DNA of 14,053 nt from Avichristensenella sp031550095 (GTDB lineage: Bacteria; Bacillota; Clostridia; Christensenellales; Aristaeellaceae). The position numbers and the translations under genes were made by a program. The stretch is taken from NCBI GenBank assembly GCA_031550095.1, contig JAVBOX010000128.1, positions 1 to 14,053 of the forward strand, written 5' to 3'. The notes below the pieces were generated by a model, which saw nothing but the letters and a program-made list of their open reading frames with translations, was not told the origin of the DNA and did not search any database. Below, piece after piece: positions 1 to 7,509 of the stretch; within the stretch, counting starts at the first letter, position 1; every line of letters begins with the position of its first letter.

Positions 1-612
1 GCGGCTGATGAGCGTGCATGCCCCAAGGCCGCCCACCTCATACACGCCGGGCATGCGCAAAAGGGTGAGAAAATCCCGCGCACGTATGGCCTCTTCCTCC
101 GGGGCCAGCACCTCATCAAAAGCCCTGGGACACAGGTCGTAGACGTCGTAAAGCCACACGTTGGGGAGGGGCTCCTGGTCATACCGCCAGCGGGTCCAAA
201 AGATCTCGCTGATGATGTCCTTATCAGCGGCCAGCAGGTGCGCAAGAAGGTTTGGGTGCAGCACCAAGTCGGAATCCACCAGGAACACATGGGTATAGTC
301 TGATTCCAAGGCATGCTGAAAAATCTTATCCTTAAAGGCGGCTACCTTCTGTGTCAAGCTGGTATTCCAGTGATGCTCCTCCTGATCACAATGGTAGAAC
401 AGCTCCGCCTCCCCGCTGGGAAACACCGTCACACCCTTGTTTTCGGCTTGAAAGGCTTTCAAGGCCGCAGAGGAAGCGGGATCCTTGTTGTCATCGATGA
501 AGAGATAGTCCGCTGCCACATCCGCCTTGACCAGCCTTTCCAGGGACCGCAAAAACAGCGCCAGAATATCCGGCTTTTGGTATACCGGCCCGCCGATCAG
601 GATTCGAACCAT
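1..612 (-). CDS. Glycosyltransferase (GT-A fold, family 2/Anp1-like), partial
   Basis: This is the N-terminal 204 codons of a gene that continues past the left edge of the window. The protein opens with MVRILIGGPVYQKPDIL, a typical first beta strand of a nucleotide-sugar-binding GT-A fold. An acidic strand end, LFIDDNKD, lies near residues 37-44. A DSD motif at residues 113-115, in VFLVDSDLVLHP, is the expected metal/nucleotide-sugar site. The last visible residues, GGLGACTLISR, fit the acceptor-side region of such enzymes. No signal peptide or membrane segment is visible. The ATG at 612 is preceded by GAGAGGGGG at good spacing. The gene lies 129 bp downstream of the hydrogenase gene on the same strand and could be co-transcribed. 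Donor and acceptor cannot be told from the sequence. A role in cell-surface glycan synthesis is inference only. Confidence 0.75.
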   Translation of the reverse strand, partial: MVRILIGGPVYQKPDILALFLRSLERLVKADVAADYLFIDDNKDPASSAALKAFQAENKGVTVFPSGEAELFYHCDQEEHHWNTSLTQKVAAFKDKIFQHALESDYTHVFLVDSDLVLHPNLLAHLLAADKDIISEIFWTRWRYDQEPLPNVWLYDVYDLCPRAFDEVLAPEEEAIRARDFLTLLRMPGVYEVGGLGACTLISR

Positions 613-741
613 AAAGCACGCCCCCTCTCCCAGCAGCTGCCGGGTGCTCTGGAGGAAGCCTATGGCATCAAAGAAGCGGCTATACCGGGGAAAAAGGGCC
701 TCCCGGAAGAGAAATCAAAGGAGGTTCATCCAAGGAAGGGG

Positions 742-2169
742 TCAATCCTCCTCTTTGGGCAGGCCATGGCCGATAAGCCGGTCCCCCGCCGCTTCCCCAT
801 ATTTTTCAACATCCCTCTTGGCCTGAGGCCGATGAACGAGGCAGGCCGGACCTCCGATGCAGCCGCCGTTGCATGCCATGCCCTCGATAAAGTTATGGGG
901 CAGAGCGCCTTTGTCCGCCCGGATCAGGGCGGCGCGGCAGGCTTCCAGCCCATCGCAGGAAATGGGGTGATAGGGAAATTCCCCCTTCCCCCGCTCCCGG
1001 ATGGCCTGGGCCACCGCTTCCGCCACACCGCCGCACCGGGCAAACACCCGGCCAAAGGAGGACGCGCCGTCCAATGGCGTCTCCGGCAAAGCGGTGATGT
1101 CGATATCCCGGCTATCCAGCAGGGCCTGCATTTCCTCAAAGGTCAACACGCTATCCACATAGGGCTTTACGCTTTCCCGTTTGGCTTCCATTTTTTTCGC
1201 CGTGCAAGGCCCGATGAAAACCACCTTGGCGTCCGGGTGGATCTGTTTCAGATGGCGGGATACCTGGGCCATGGGCGACAGGGTGCGGGAAATATGGCCC
1301 GCCATCTGGGGAAAGTTCCTTTCGGCATAGGCCACAAAGGCGGGGCAGCAGGAGCTGGCCAGAAATCCTGCGTCAAGCAGCTCCTCCGCTTCCTGAAAGG
1401 CCGTCATGTCCGCCCCCAGGGCGGCTTCCACCACCTGGTCAAAGCCCAGGCGGCGCAGGCCCGTAACCGCCTGCCCCAGCTTGGCATAGGTGAACTGGCT
1501 GGCAATGGTAGGCGCCACCACCGCCAGAAGCGGGCCGCACTCACCCTTTTCCCGGGCGCGGATAAAATGCGCCACATTGACGAGATAGGATTTATCCATG
1601 ATGGCGCCAAAGGGGCACATGGCCACGCAGGCGCCGCAAGCAACGCATTTCTCTCCATCGATGCGGGCGGCCCAGTTTTCATCCATATCGATGGCCTTCA
1701 CCTTGCAGGCGTTCTGGCAAGGCCGTTTCACATTTTGAATGGCGGAATAGGGGCAAGCCAAGGCGCAGCGCCCGCACTCCACACACTTTTCCTTATCGAT
1801 GCGGGCTCGTTGATGCCGATCAAAGAGGATCGCTTCCTTGGGGCAGGCCTCCTCGCACCGGTGAGCAATGCAGCCGCGGCATGTATCGCTGACCAAATAG
1901 CCTCCCGCCGGGCATTCATCGCAGGCTATGTCCAGCACCTCGATGACATTGGGGTCATTCCAGGTGCCTCCCATGGCCATCTTGATCCGCTCGGCGATGA
2001 TGGCGCGCTCCTTAAACACACAGCACCGCATGGTGGGCTTGGGCCCGGGCATGATCCGCTTGGGGATGTCGTGGATGGTGGCCAACAGATTTCCAGAAAA
2101 CGCCTCCCGTGCCACTTCCCGAAAAACCCGATATTTCAGCTCCTGTACCTTGGTTTCGAATTTGCGCAT
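742..2169 (-). CDS. Monomeric [FeFe] hydrogenase with N-terminal ferredoxin-type clusters
   Basis: This 475-residue protein is a cytoplasmic iron-only hydrogenase, which interconverts protons and H2 using electrons passed along [4Fe-4S] clusters. The N-terminal part carries CDEC (83-86), C97xxC100x4C105xxxC109P, C129xxC132xxC135xxxC139P, a C151xxxC155 pair and C175xxC178xxC181xxxC185P. The C-terminal H-cluster domain has all three signatures: SSCCP (272-276), GPCTAKKME (320-328) and EGMACNGGCIGG (429-440). The inferred cluster ligands are C275, C322, C433 and C437, and C274 corresponds to the proton-relay cysteine. SSCCPAF and GPC replace the TSCCPGW and MPC of classical CpI-type enzymes. Together with the long cysteine-rich N-terminus this suggests the divergent group often called group B. 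The start has AGGGGGAG upstream. It follows glmM by 86 bp. HydE, HydF and HydG maturases are not in the window. Physiological direction and partner are unknown. Confidence 0.9.
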   Translation of the reverse strand: MRKFETKVQELKYRVFREVAREAFSGNLLATIHDIPKRIMPGPKPTMRCCVFKERAIIAERIKMAMGGTWNDPNVIEVLDIACDECPAGGYLVSDTCRGCIAHRCEEACPKEAILFDRHQRARIDKEKCVECGRCALACPYSAIQNVKRPCQNACKVKAIDMDENWAARIDGEKCVACGACVAMCPFGAIMDKSYLVNVAHFIRAREKGECGPLLAVVAPTIASQFTYAKLGQAVTGLRRLGFDQVVEAALGADMTAFQEAEELLDAGFLASSCCPAFVAYAERNFPQMAGHISRTLSPMAQVSRHLKQIHPDAKVVFIGPCTAKKMEAKRESVKPYVDSVLTFEEMQALLDSRDIDITALPETPLDGASSFGRVFARCGGVAEAVAQAIRERGKGEFPYHPISCDGLEACRAALIRADKGALPHNFIEGMACNGGCIGGPACLVHRPQAKRDVEKYGEAAGDRLIGHGLPKEED

Positions 2170-2255
2170 GGGCTCCCCCTCGTTTTCCGGAAATTGGAAC
2201 GTGCGCCGTTCCCAGTTCCTCTCGTTGGTTGGTCATAGCATATGGCCCATGGGCG

Positions 2256-3602
2256 TCAGGATAGCTTTTCCTCGATAAATCTGGCGAGCTCAAAGGCGTC
2301 CCGCTCCACCTCGCGCTGGTCGGGGCCTTCAATCATCACGCGGATAAGGGGCTCCGTTCCGGAAACACGCACTAAAGTGCGCCCCCGACCCTTATACTTG
2401 GCCTCCACTTCCGCCACCTGCGCCGCTATGGCCTCATCCTTGCCAAAGCCGTCCTTTTTGCCGGGGGCCACATGGGCGTTGACGGTTGCCTGGGGCAAGG
2501 GCTTCATAAAGGCGGAAATTCTGGAGAGGGACTGCTTTGCCTGAGCCATGTGGCACACGAGCTGAATACCGGTGAGAACGCCGTCCCCGGTGGTGTTATG
2601 GTCTAAAAAGATCACATGGCCGCTCTGCTCGCCCCCCAGGCTGTAATTGCATTCCAGCATCTTCTCCAGCACATACCGGTCCCCCACCTTGGTACGAATC
2701 AAGGAGATGCCATTTTCTTTCATGGCGATTTCCAAGCCCATGTTGCTCATCACAGTAGTCACCAGGGCATTCCGGGAAAGCTTCCCTTCTTTTTTTAGAT
2801 GAACGGCGCAAATGGCCATGATCCGGTCTCCGTCCACCAGCTGGCCCCGCTCATCCACGGCGATGAGGCGGTCCGCGTCCCCGTCAAAGGCAAGGCCCAC
2901 ATCCGCCCCAAGCTCGCTGACCAGCTGCTGAAGCCTGGCCGGATCCGTGCTGCCGCAGTTTTCGTTGATGTTGGTTCCGTCCGGCTCATGATAAAAGGAG
3001 CTGACCTGGGCGCCAAGCTCCTGGAATACCCAGGGGGCAATGTTGGACGCGGCACCATGGGCGCAGTCCAGAACGATATGCAGCCCATCCAGCCTGCACT
3101 CGGCGGTGCTCTTGAGAAAATCGATGTATTGCCGGGCGGCGTTCAGCTGGCGAATGGGCCGCCCAACCGCCTTGCCCACCGGAAAGGGAGGTTTAGGCCC
3201 GCCGGAGGAGATGAGCTCCTCGATTTTATCCTCAATGGCGTCCGGAAGCTTGTGGCCATTTTTGTCGAAAAACTTGATGCCGTTATACTCCATAGTGTTA
3301 TGGGAAGCGGAGATGACGACACCCGCGTCCGCCTCATAGAGCCTGGTCAAATAGGCGATGCCCGGCGTAGGCAATACGCCAAGGAGAACGGCACGGGCAC
3401 CTTGGGAGCAAACCCCGGCGATGATGGCGGATTCCAGCATTTCTCCCGAAATGCGGGTATCCCGCCCGATGAGAATGGTAGGCCTGTGAACCGACGAGGC
3501 CAAAACACACGCCCCCGCCTGCCCCAGGCGAAAGGCCAGTTCGCAGGTTAAATCCTCGTTGGCGACACCACGCACCCCGTCCGTGCCAAACAATCTTGCC
3601 AT
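2256..3602 (-). CDS. glmM: Phosphoglucosamine mutase
   Basis: GlmM converts glucosamine-6-phosphate to glucosamine-1-phosphate in the cytoplasm, on the route to UDP-GlcNAc, peptidoglycan and other glycans. The 448-residue length is normal for the family. It begins with the characteristic MARLFGTDGVRG. The catalytic phosphoserine is S100 in ISASHN (97-102). The magnesium-binding loop DGDADR is at 240-245, the sugar-recognition GEQSGH at 324-329 and the phosphate-binding RVSGTEPLIRVM at 412-423. The residue after SASHN is Thr, where most family members have Pro; the catalytic residues are unaffected. The ATG has GGGGGAGGG about 7 bases upstream. A 233-bp region separates it from the upstream gene, so it probably has its own promoter; three phased repeats lie there. 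The hydrogenase and glycosyltransferase genes follow on the same strand. Confidence 0.97.
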   Translation of the reverse strand: MARLFGTDGVRGVANEDLTCELAFRLGQAGACVLASSVHRPTILIGRDTRISGEMLESAIIAGVCSQGARAVLLGVLPTPGIAYLTRLYEADAGVVISASHNTMEYNGIKFFDKNGHKLPDAIEDKIEELISSGGPKPPFPVGKAVGRPIRQLNAARQYIDFLKSTAECRLDGLHIVLDCAHGAASNIAPWVFQELGAQVSSFYHEPDGTNINENCGSTDPARLQQLVSELGADVGLAFDGDADRLIAVDERGQLVDGDRIMAICAVHLKKEGKLSRNALVTTVMSNMGLEIAMKENGISLIRTKVGDRYVLEKMLECNYSLGGEQSGHVIFLDHNTTGDGVLTGIQLVCHMAQAKQSLSRISAFMKPLPQATVNAHVAPGKKDGFGKDEAIAAQVAEVEAKYKGRGRTLVRVSGTEPLIRVMIEGPDQREVERDAFELARFIEEKLS

Positions 3603-3681
3603 TGTGTACCCTCCCCCAAAATAGATAGGATCATGGAAGCGCCGGAAACACCCAGCGGCGGGGATTCCCGAAGTGTTGTAT

Positions 3682-3687
3682 AGTATA
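3682..3687 (-). promoter_or_regulatory. Possible -10 element for glmM
   Basis: On the minus strand the hexamer TATACT lies about 80 bp before the glmM start. A convincing -35 hexamer was not found at 16-18 bp spacing, so this is a weak call. It rests on the fit to the -10 consensus and on glmM needing a promoter in this 233-bp gap. Confidence 0.25.
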
Positions 3688-3747
3688 TGTGGATGCCATG
3701 AAGGTTATCCAGCGAGACAGGCAAGCGGCGGTCCGCGAAAGCAAAGA

Positions 3748-3780
3748 CGGTCGGTTTTGCGCCGGTTTTCGGTCGGTTTG
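3748..3780. repeat. Three helically phased CGGTTT repeats upstream of glmM
   Basis: CGGTTT occurs at 3752, 3763 and 3774, exactly 11 bp apart, so the copies would face the same side of the helix. The outer two copies extend leftward to CGGTCGGTTT (3748 and 3770). A second pair, GTCAACG at 3786 and 3806, lies 20 bp apart just beyond. This could be an operator for a regulator of glmM or simply a short degenerate repeat. No known binding-site consensus was recognised. Confidence 0.4.
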
Positions 3781-3835
3781 TACGGGTCAACGATCAATCG
3801 TGCGCGTCAACGGAATCGCCCAAAAGCGTCCCGCC

Positions 3836-4801
3836 TTACGCCCACCACATTTCCGCCTTCTCCTCAAACATCATCGCGTCCTTCAGGAACGCAATGGCCT
3901 TCATCAGGCCTTCGTTGACGCTCATGAGGCCGTCCTCATGCTCGATGGAGACGACACCGTCATAGCCGGTCGTGCGAAGGGCGGACATGATATCCCGCCA
4001 GGTCTGCATGTCATGTCCATAGCCGACGGTGCGGAAGACCCAGCTCCTGTTGAGCTCGTCCCCATAGTGCTTCATGTCCAGAACGCCGTTGACCCGGCAA
4101 TTGATGGGATCAACCTTGGTATCCTTGGCGTGGAAATGATAGATGGCGCCTTGCATGGCCCGGATGGCGGCAACGGGATCGATTCCCTGCCAGAAAAGGT
4201 GGCTGGGGTCAAAGTTGGCGCCGATGGCGGGGCCGACGGCTTCCCGAAGGCGCAGGCAGGTCTCCGGGTTATAGACGCAAAAGCCCGGATGCATTTCCAG
4301 GGCAATCCGCTGAATGCCATGCTCCGCGGCCGTCGCCGCGGCCTTTTTCCAATAGGGAATCAGCACGTCATTCCATTGGTAGTTGAAGATATCCGTGAAA
4401 TCATCGGGCCAGGGGCAGGTGGTCCAGTTGGGCGTCCGGTCCGAAGCGCAGCCTCCCGGACAGCCGGAGAAGGTGACGACGGTTTTAACCCCCAGGCGCT
4501 CCGCCAGCTGGCAGGCATCCAGAAAATCATCATGGGCCGCCTTGGCCACCGCCGGGTCCGGGTGTACCCCATTGCCGTGGACGGAAAGGACCCCGAGCTC
4601 CAGACCGTTGTCCTCAATCGCCGCCACAAAGTCCTTCCGCTTGCCCTCATCCGAGAGCAGCGCCCTGGGATCGCAGTGGACCTTGCCAGGGTTTCCCCCA
4701 CAGCCGATTTCTACCGCCTGCACTCCCGCGCGGCCTAGATAGGCACAGGCATCCCGGAGCGGCTGCGCACCCAAAAGTACGGTGAATACGCCTAGCTTCA
4801 T
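3836..4801 (-). CDS. Sugar phosphate isomerase/epimerase-type TIM-barrel protein
   Basis: This 321-residue protein belongs to the xylose-isomerase-like TIM-barrel superfamily (AP_endonuc_2 type), metal-dependent isomerases or epimerases of sugars and inositols. It starts MKLGVFTVLLG. Likely metal ligands follow the family pattern: E169 in LEMHPG, D198 and H201 in NFDPSHLFW, H224 in YHFHAKD and E287 in SIEHED. The C-terminal strand and helix (IEHEDGLMSVNEGLMKAI) are typical. The frame is open 40 codons further upstream, but the start at 4801 is chosen because GAGGAGGG lies 9 bases before it and homology begins there. No transporter or other sugar-catabolic gene is beside it, so the substrate cannot be named. 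It lies between a terminator after the PRPP synthetase gene and the glmM upstream region, and is probably a single-gene unit. Confidence 0.85.
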   Translation of the reverse strand: MKLGVFTVLLGAQPLRDACAYLGRAGVQAVEIGCGGNPGKVHCDPRALLSDEGKRKDFVAAIEDNGLELGVLSVHGNGVHPDPAVAKAAHDDFLDACQLAERLGVKTVVTFSGCPGGCASDRTPNWTTCPWPDDFTDIFNYQWNDVLIPYWKKAAATAAEHGIQRIALEMHPGFCVYNPETCLRLREAVGPAIGANFDPSHLFWQGIDPVAAIRAMQGAIYHFHAKDTKVDPINCRVNGVLDMKHYGDELNRSWVFRTVGYGHDMQTWRDIMSALRTTGYDGVVSIEHEDGLMSVNEGLMKAIAFLKDAMMFEEKAEMWWA

Positions 4802-4809
4802 GGAAATAA

Positions 4810-4817
4810 CCCTCCTC
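4810..4817 (-). promoter_or_regulatory. Ribosome binding site deciding the isomerase start
   Basis: GAGGAGGG on the minus strand sits 9 bases before the ATG at 4801. It supports that start over the earlier in-frame start at 4921, which would add 40 residues and read through the prs terminator. Confidence 0.7.
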
Positions 4818-4832
4818 ATTTTTCTTACCATG

Positions 4833-4861
4833 AATGTAACAAGAAAACGATGGGAACTCAA
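4833..4861 (-). promoter_or_regulatory. Candidate promoter for the isomerase/epimerase gene
   Basis: On the minus strand TTGAGT (4861-4856) is followed after 17 bp by TACATT (4838-4833). A TG one base before the -10 gives an extended -10. The promoter lies just after the prs terminator and 32 bp before the isomerase ATG, which is the expected place. The hexamers are only a moderate match. Confidence 0.4.
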
Positions 4862-4879
4862 TCCAATTTCTTTCAAGAT

Positions 4880-4907
4880 AAAAAAGGCGCCCATTCCGGC
4901 ACCTTTT
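4880..4907 (-). terminator. Intrinsic terminator after the PRPP synthetase gene
   Basis: Read on the minus strand, GGTGCC and GGCGCC pair around a 6-base loop (GGAATG). The hairpin is preceded by AAAA, which can pair with the following run of six T residues. The stem can therefore reach about 10 bp with one G-U pair. It begins 38 bp after the PRPP synthetase stop codon. Confidence 0.85.
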
Positions 4908-4944
4908 CCCGCTATCCTCAAGGCGCCGATCTCATCGGAGGGCC

Positions 4945-6168
4945 TTACGCCATCCGGATGCCCGCCTCTTCCTGCTCCTGGTGATATTTGGTCAAAAGCC
5001 TCTTGATCCGCTCCCAGGGGTTCAGCAGGCTATGGAGGCTATGGTCATGGTTGAGGGTGGCGATGATAAAGGAGATGTATTTGGACATGTCCACCTCCAC
5101 AAACCAGGGGGCGGAACACATTTCAGGGGGAAGGTATGTCAGGTTCGTGCTGAGTACCCTGGCGATGGAGCCCTCGGCGTACGCCTTGTTAAACTCATCC
5201 AACCCATTGGTGAAGAAGGAGAACGTGGCGGCGACGAAGATCCGGTTAGCCTTTCGGGACTTGAGCTCCCGGGCCAGGTCCAGGATGGACTCGCCGGTGG
5301 AGATGATGTCGTCGGCCACGATGATGTCCTTGCCCTCCACGTCATCCCCCAGGTATTCATGTTTGATGATGGGGTTTCTTCCGTTTACGACCCGCGTATA
5401 GTCCCGCCGCTTGAAGAAAAGGCCCATGTCCAAGCCAAGGACGGTGGAATAGTATATGTTGCGGCTGATAGCCCCTTCGTCCGGGGAAATGATCATCATG
5501 GAGGCCTTGCTGATGTCCAGCTGCTTCTCCGTGCGAAGGAGCGCCTTGAGCATTTGGTAGGTGGGGTGTACGGATTCAAAGCCCATGAGGGGGATGGCGT
5601 TCTGCACCCGTGGATCATGGGCGTCGAAGGTAATGATGTTGGCAACCCCCATGCGCTCAAGCTCCTGAAGCATCACAGCGCAATCCATGGATTCACGGCT
5701 TGTGCGGCGATGCTGGCGGCTTTCATAGAGAAAAGGCATGATGACATTGATGCGCTTCGCTTTCCCGCCGATGGCCGCGATGACCCGCTTGAGATCCGAG
5801 TAATGATCATCCGGAGACATGGGAACATTTTTGCCATACATTTGATATTCGATTTGATAGGCGGTAACATCGGAGATGATATAGAGATCATAGCCACGGA
5901 CGCTCTGCTTGAGCAAAGCCTTTCCCTCTCCCGTTCCAAAGCGGGGGCAGCTGACATCCAGCAGGAAAGAATCGCGGTTGTAGCCGGGGCTGGTATATAG
6001 TTCCGAAGGCTCTTCCGCCGACTCATCCCGTTCCGTCCGCCAACGGGTAAGATATTCATTCGCGCGCGCACCCAGGGCCTCACAGCCTGGCATCGCAATA
6101 ATCCCGAGCGGCGCGATAGGAGCGCGGTCGAGAACATCACGCTCAATTCCCTGCAGTTGATCCGCCAT
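4945..6168 (-). CDS. prs: Ribose-phosphate pyrophosphokinase (PRPP synthetase) family protein, long form
   Basis: PRPP synthetase makes 5-phosphoribosyl-1-pyrophosphate from ribose-5-phosphate and ATP, for nucleotide, His and Trp synthesis in the cytoplasm. The 407-residue protein shows the PRPP-binding loop VADDIISTGES (284-294), SPDEGAISR (228-236), FDAHDPRVQN (181-190) and the ATP-loop region PFLYESRQHRR (145-155). These replace the textbook forms (VDD...TGGT, DLHA, ARQDRK), and the protein is about 90 residues longer than classical Prs, with extra N- and C-terminal segments. Long forms of this kind are, as I recall, found in Clostridia, but catalytic equivalence is inferred. ATG 6168 follows TTGAGGAAAA. 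The gene has its own strong promoter and a terminator, so it is probably monocistronic. A non-synthesising paralogue is the main alternative. Confidence 0.82.
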   Translation of the reverse strand: MADQLQGIERDVLDRAPIAPLGIIAMPGCEALGARANEYLTRWRTERDESAEEPSELYTSPGYNRDSFLLDVSCPRFGTGEGKALLKQSVRGYDLYIISDVTAYQIEYQMYGKNVPMSPDDHYSDLKRVIAAIGGKAKRINVIMPFLYESRQHRRTSRESMDCAVMLQELERMGVANIITFDAHDPRVQNAIPLMGFESVHPTYQMLKALLRTEKQLDISKASMMIISPDEGAISRNIYYSTVLGLDMGLFFKRRDYTRVVNGRNPIIKHEYLGDDVEGKDIIVADDIISTGESILDLARELKSRKANRIFVAATFSFFTNGLDEFNKAYAEGSIARVLSTNLTYLPPEMCSAPWFVEVDMSKYISFIIATLNHDHSLHSLLNPWERIKRLLTKYHQEQEEAGIRMA

Positions 6169-6222
6169 TTTTCCTCAACCCTTTCACAGCGATAGGTGCG
6201 ATGGTTATCCTGTTACGAGAGT

Positions 6223-6252
6223 ATTATAGCATGGTTTGTCGAGTTATGACAA
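6223..6252 (-). promoter_or_regulatory. Sigma-70-type promoter of the PRPP synthetase gene
   Basis: On the minus strand TTGTCA (6252-6247, one mismatch to consensus) is followed after 18 bp by a perfect TATAAT (6228-6223). Predicted transcription starts about 45-50 bp before the PRPP synthetase ATG. It lies in the gap after the methyltransferase gene. Confidence 0.8.
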
Positions 6253-6288
6253 TGCCGGGGATGGGAAGAGGAAATCAAACGCGCCGCC

Positions 6289-7458
6289 TCACCTTTCATT
6301 ATTCCTCGGCGAATCGCTTTCATCCACCAGCAGTCGATAAAGGGTAGGGCGCAGGTGAAACGCTTCCATGGCGGCCTTCGCTTCGTCCAGCGGACGAATT
6401 CTTTTGCCTTCCTGGGTTTTTATGGCGCGAATTAAAATATTTTTCGGCGTATGTTCCAAATCGATGAATTCCAAAAGCTGGGTCCGATACCCGCAATATT
6501 CCAATAAATTGCCGCGAATGGCGTCCGTCATCAGCGCGGCGATCCGCTCCTTCACGATGCCATAGCGGGTCAGCAGCGCCAGGGAATCCGTTTGGATCTG
6601 ACGATTCAGCTCATGCTGGCAGCAGGGAACGGAGAAAATCATCCGCGCGCCGCTCTGAACGGCGTGGAAGAGGGCATAATCGGTGGCGGTATCGCAGGCA
6701 TGGAGAGTAATCACCATATCCATAGGCCTATCCGGCTGATAAGCGCCGATATCGCCCACCCGGAAGGAGAGCCCCGTATAGCCGTACTTTTCCGCCACCT
6801 GATTGCAGCGGTCGATGAGATCCCGCTTCAAATCCAGGCCCACCATGGTGACGGTCCTCCCTCGGACGGCGGTTAAATAGTGATAGAGAACAAAGGTCAG
6901 GTAGGACTTTCCGCAGCCGAAGTCCATGATGGAGAGGGGCATTTTAGGATCGTCCTCACGGATCTCGTCGTCGATGATCTCCAGAAAGCGGTTGATCTGC
7001 CGGAACTTGCGCCGCATGGCATGAACCACCTGGCCGGAGGGCGTCATCACCCCCATATCCACCAAGGGCGGGACCCGATCCCCCGGGGCGATGAGGTAGT
7101 TCTTTTCTATGTCATGGCTCTGCCGCCGCTTGGGGGCGTCGGGCCCCGCGGCCTTTCCCGAAACAAGCAACTTTCCCCTTTGGGTGACGCGGAGGCAAAA
7201 CTCCCGAGCATCACTCCAGGCATGGAGCTGGGAATAGCGGGCCGCCAGCGCCTCGGCCAAAAAAGCCTGGGCTTCGGCGGCGGCATGGTTCTCATGAAAC
7301 GCTTGCTGCCCTTTATACCAGGTCAGTTGGAACCCATCGGCGCAGGCGTCCATTTCAAGCCGTTCCAAAGGCTGTTCCCGGTTCCGGGGGCAGCTCAGCA
7401 CAAACCGGTAAGCGCCCTTTAAAAACAGCTTCCCGATTGTGGCTTGGATTTCATCCAT
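6289..7458 (-). CDS. Class I SAM-dependent methyltransferase (Methyltransf_32-like)
   Basis: This 389-residue protein has a Rossmann-type methyltransferase domain in its second half. The SAM-binding motif I is IMDFGCGKSYL (about 177-187), followed by the acidic strand end GLDLKRDLI (207-215). VITLHACDTATDYAL (about 249-263) and SVPCCQHELN (276-285) match the Methyltransf_32 group, which also contains human METTL25-type proteins. The first 130 residues are a separate domain that I do not recognise. The substrate is unknown; RNA or protein is plausible. The chosen ATG (7458) has AGGTG 9 bases upstream; a GTG at 7470, giving 393 residues, is an alternative. It lies 51 bp after the His-rich gene and probably shares its transcript. 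Confidence 0.8.
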   Translation of the reverse strand: MDEIQATIGKLFLKGAYRFVLSCPRNREQPLERLEMDACADGFQLTWYKGQQAFHENHAAAEAQAFLAEALAARYSQLHAWSDAREFCLRVTQRGKLLVSGKAAGPDAPKRRQSHDIEKNYLIAPGDRVPPLVDMGVMTPSGQVVHAMRRKFRQINRFLEIIDDEIREDDPKMPLSIMDFGCGKSYLTFVLYHYLTAVRGRTVTMVGLDLKRDLIDRCNQVAEKYGYTGLSFRVGDIGAYQPDRPMDMVITLHACDTATDYALFHAVQSGARMIFSVPCCQHELNRQIQTDSLALLTRYGIVKERIAALMTDAIRGNLLEYCGYRTQLLEFIDLEHTPKNILIRAIKTQEGKRIRPLDEAKAAMEAFHLRPTLYRLLVDESDSPRNNER

Positions 7459-7509
7459 AGCAAAGTGCACCTGCTTTCCAAAGGTTCTTCCCGGGATAAA
7501 CCAGGCGCG

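Noticed and set aside
690..711. Hairpin CCGGGG...TCCCGG between the hydrogenase and glycosyltransferase genes
   Set aside because: The stem is short with a G-U pair and no T run follows on the minus strand, so it does not qualify as a terminator.
2196..2212. Inverted repeat GGAACG-CGTTCC upstream of the hydrogenase gene
   Set aside because: A 6-bp perfect repeat with a short loop is expected several times by chance in 14 kb, and no second copy or known operator match was seen.
313..2238. Long plus-strand open frame of 641 codons
   Set aside because: It lies antisense to the hydrogenase gene, has low-complexity Gly/His/Pro/Arg-rich translation, and exists because GC-rich codons leave few stops on the opposite strand.
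3689..4738. Plus-strand open frame of 349 codons
   Set aside because: It is a mirror of the isomerase/epimerase gene, with no ribosome binding site and no recognisable domain.
3836..4921. Longer version of the isomerase starting at 4921
   Set aside because: The extra 40 residues are encoded by the prs terminator and the promoter-like region, while a strong ribosome binding site marks the start at 4801.
4981..6000. Plus-strand open frame of 339 codons opposite the PRPP synthetase gene
   Set aside because: The minus-strand frame has clear family motifs, a promoter, a ribosome binding site and a terminator; the plus-strand translation resembles no protein.
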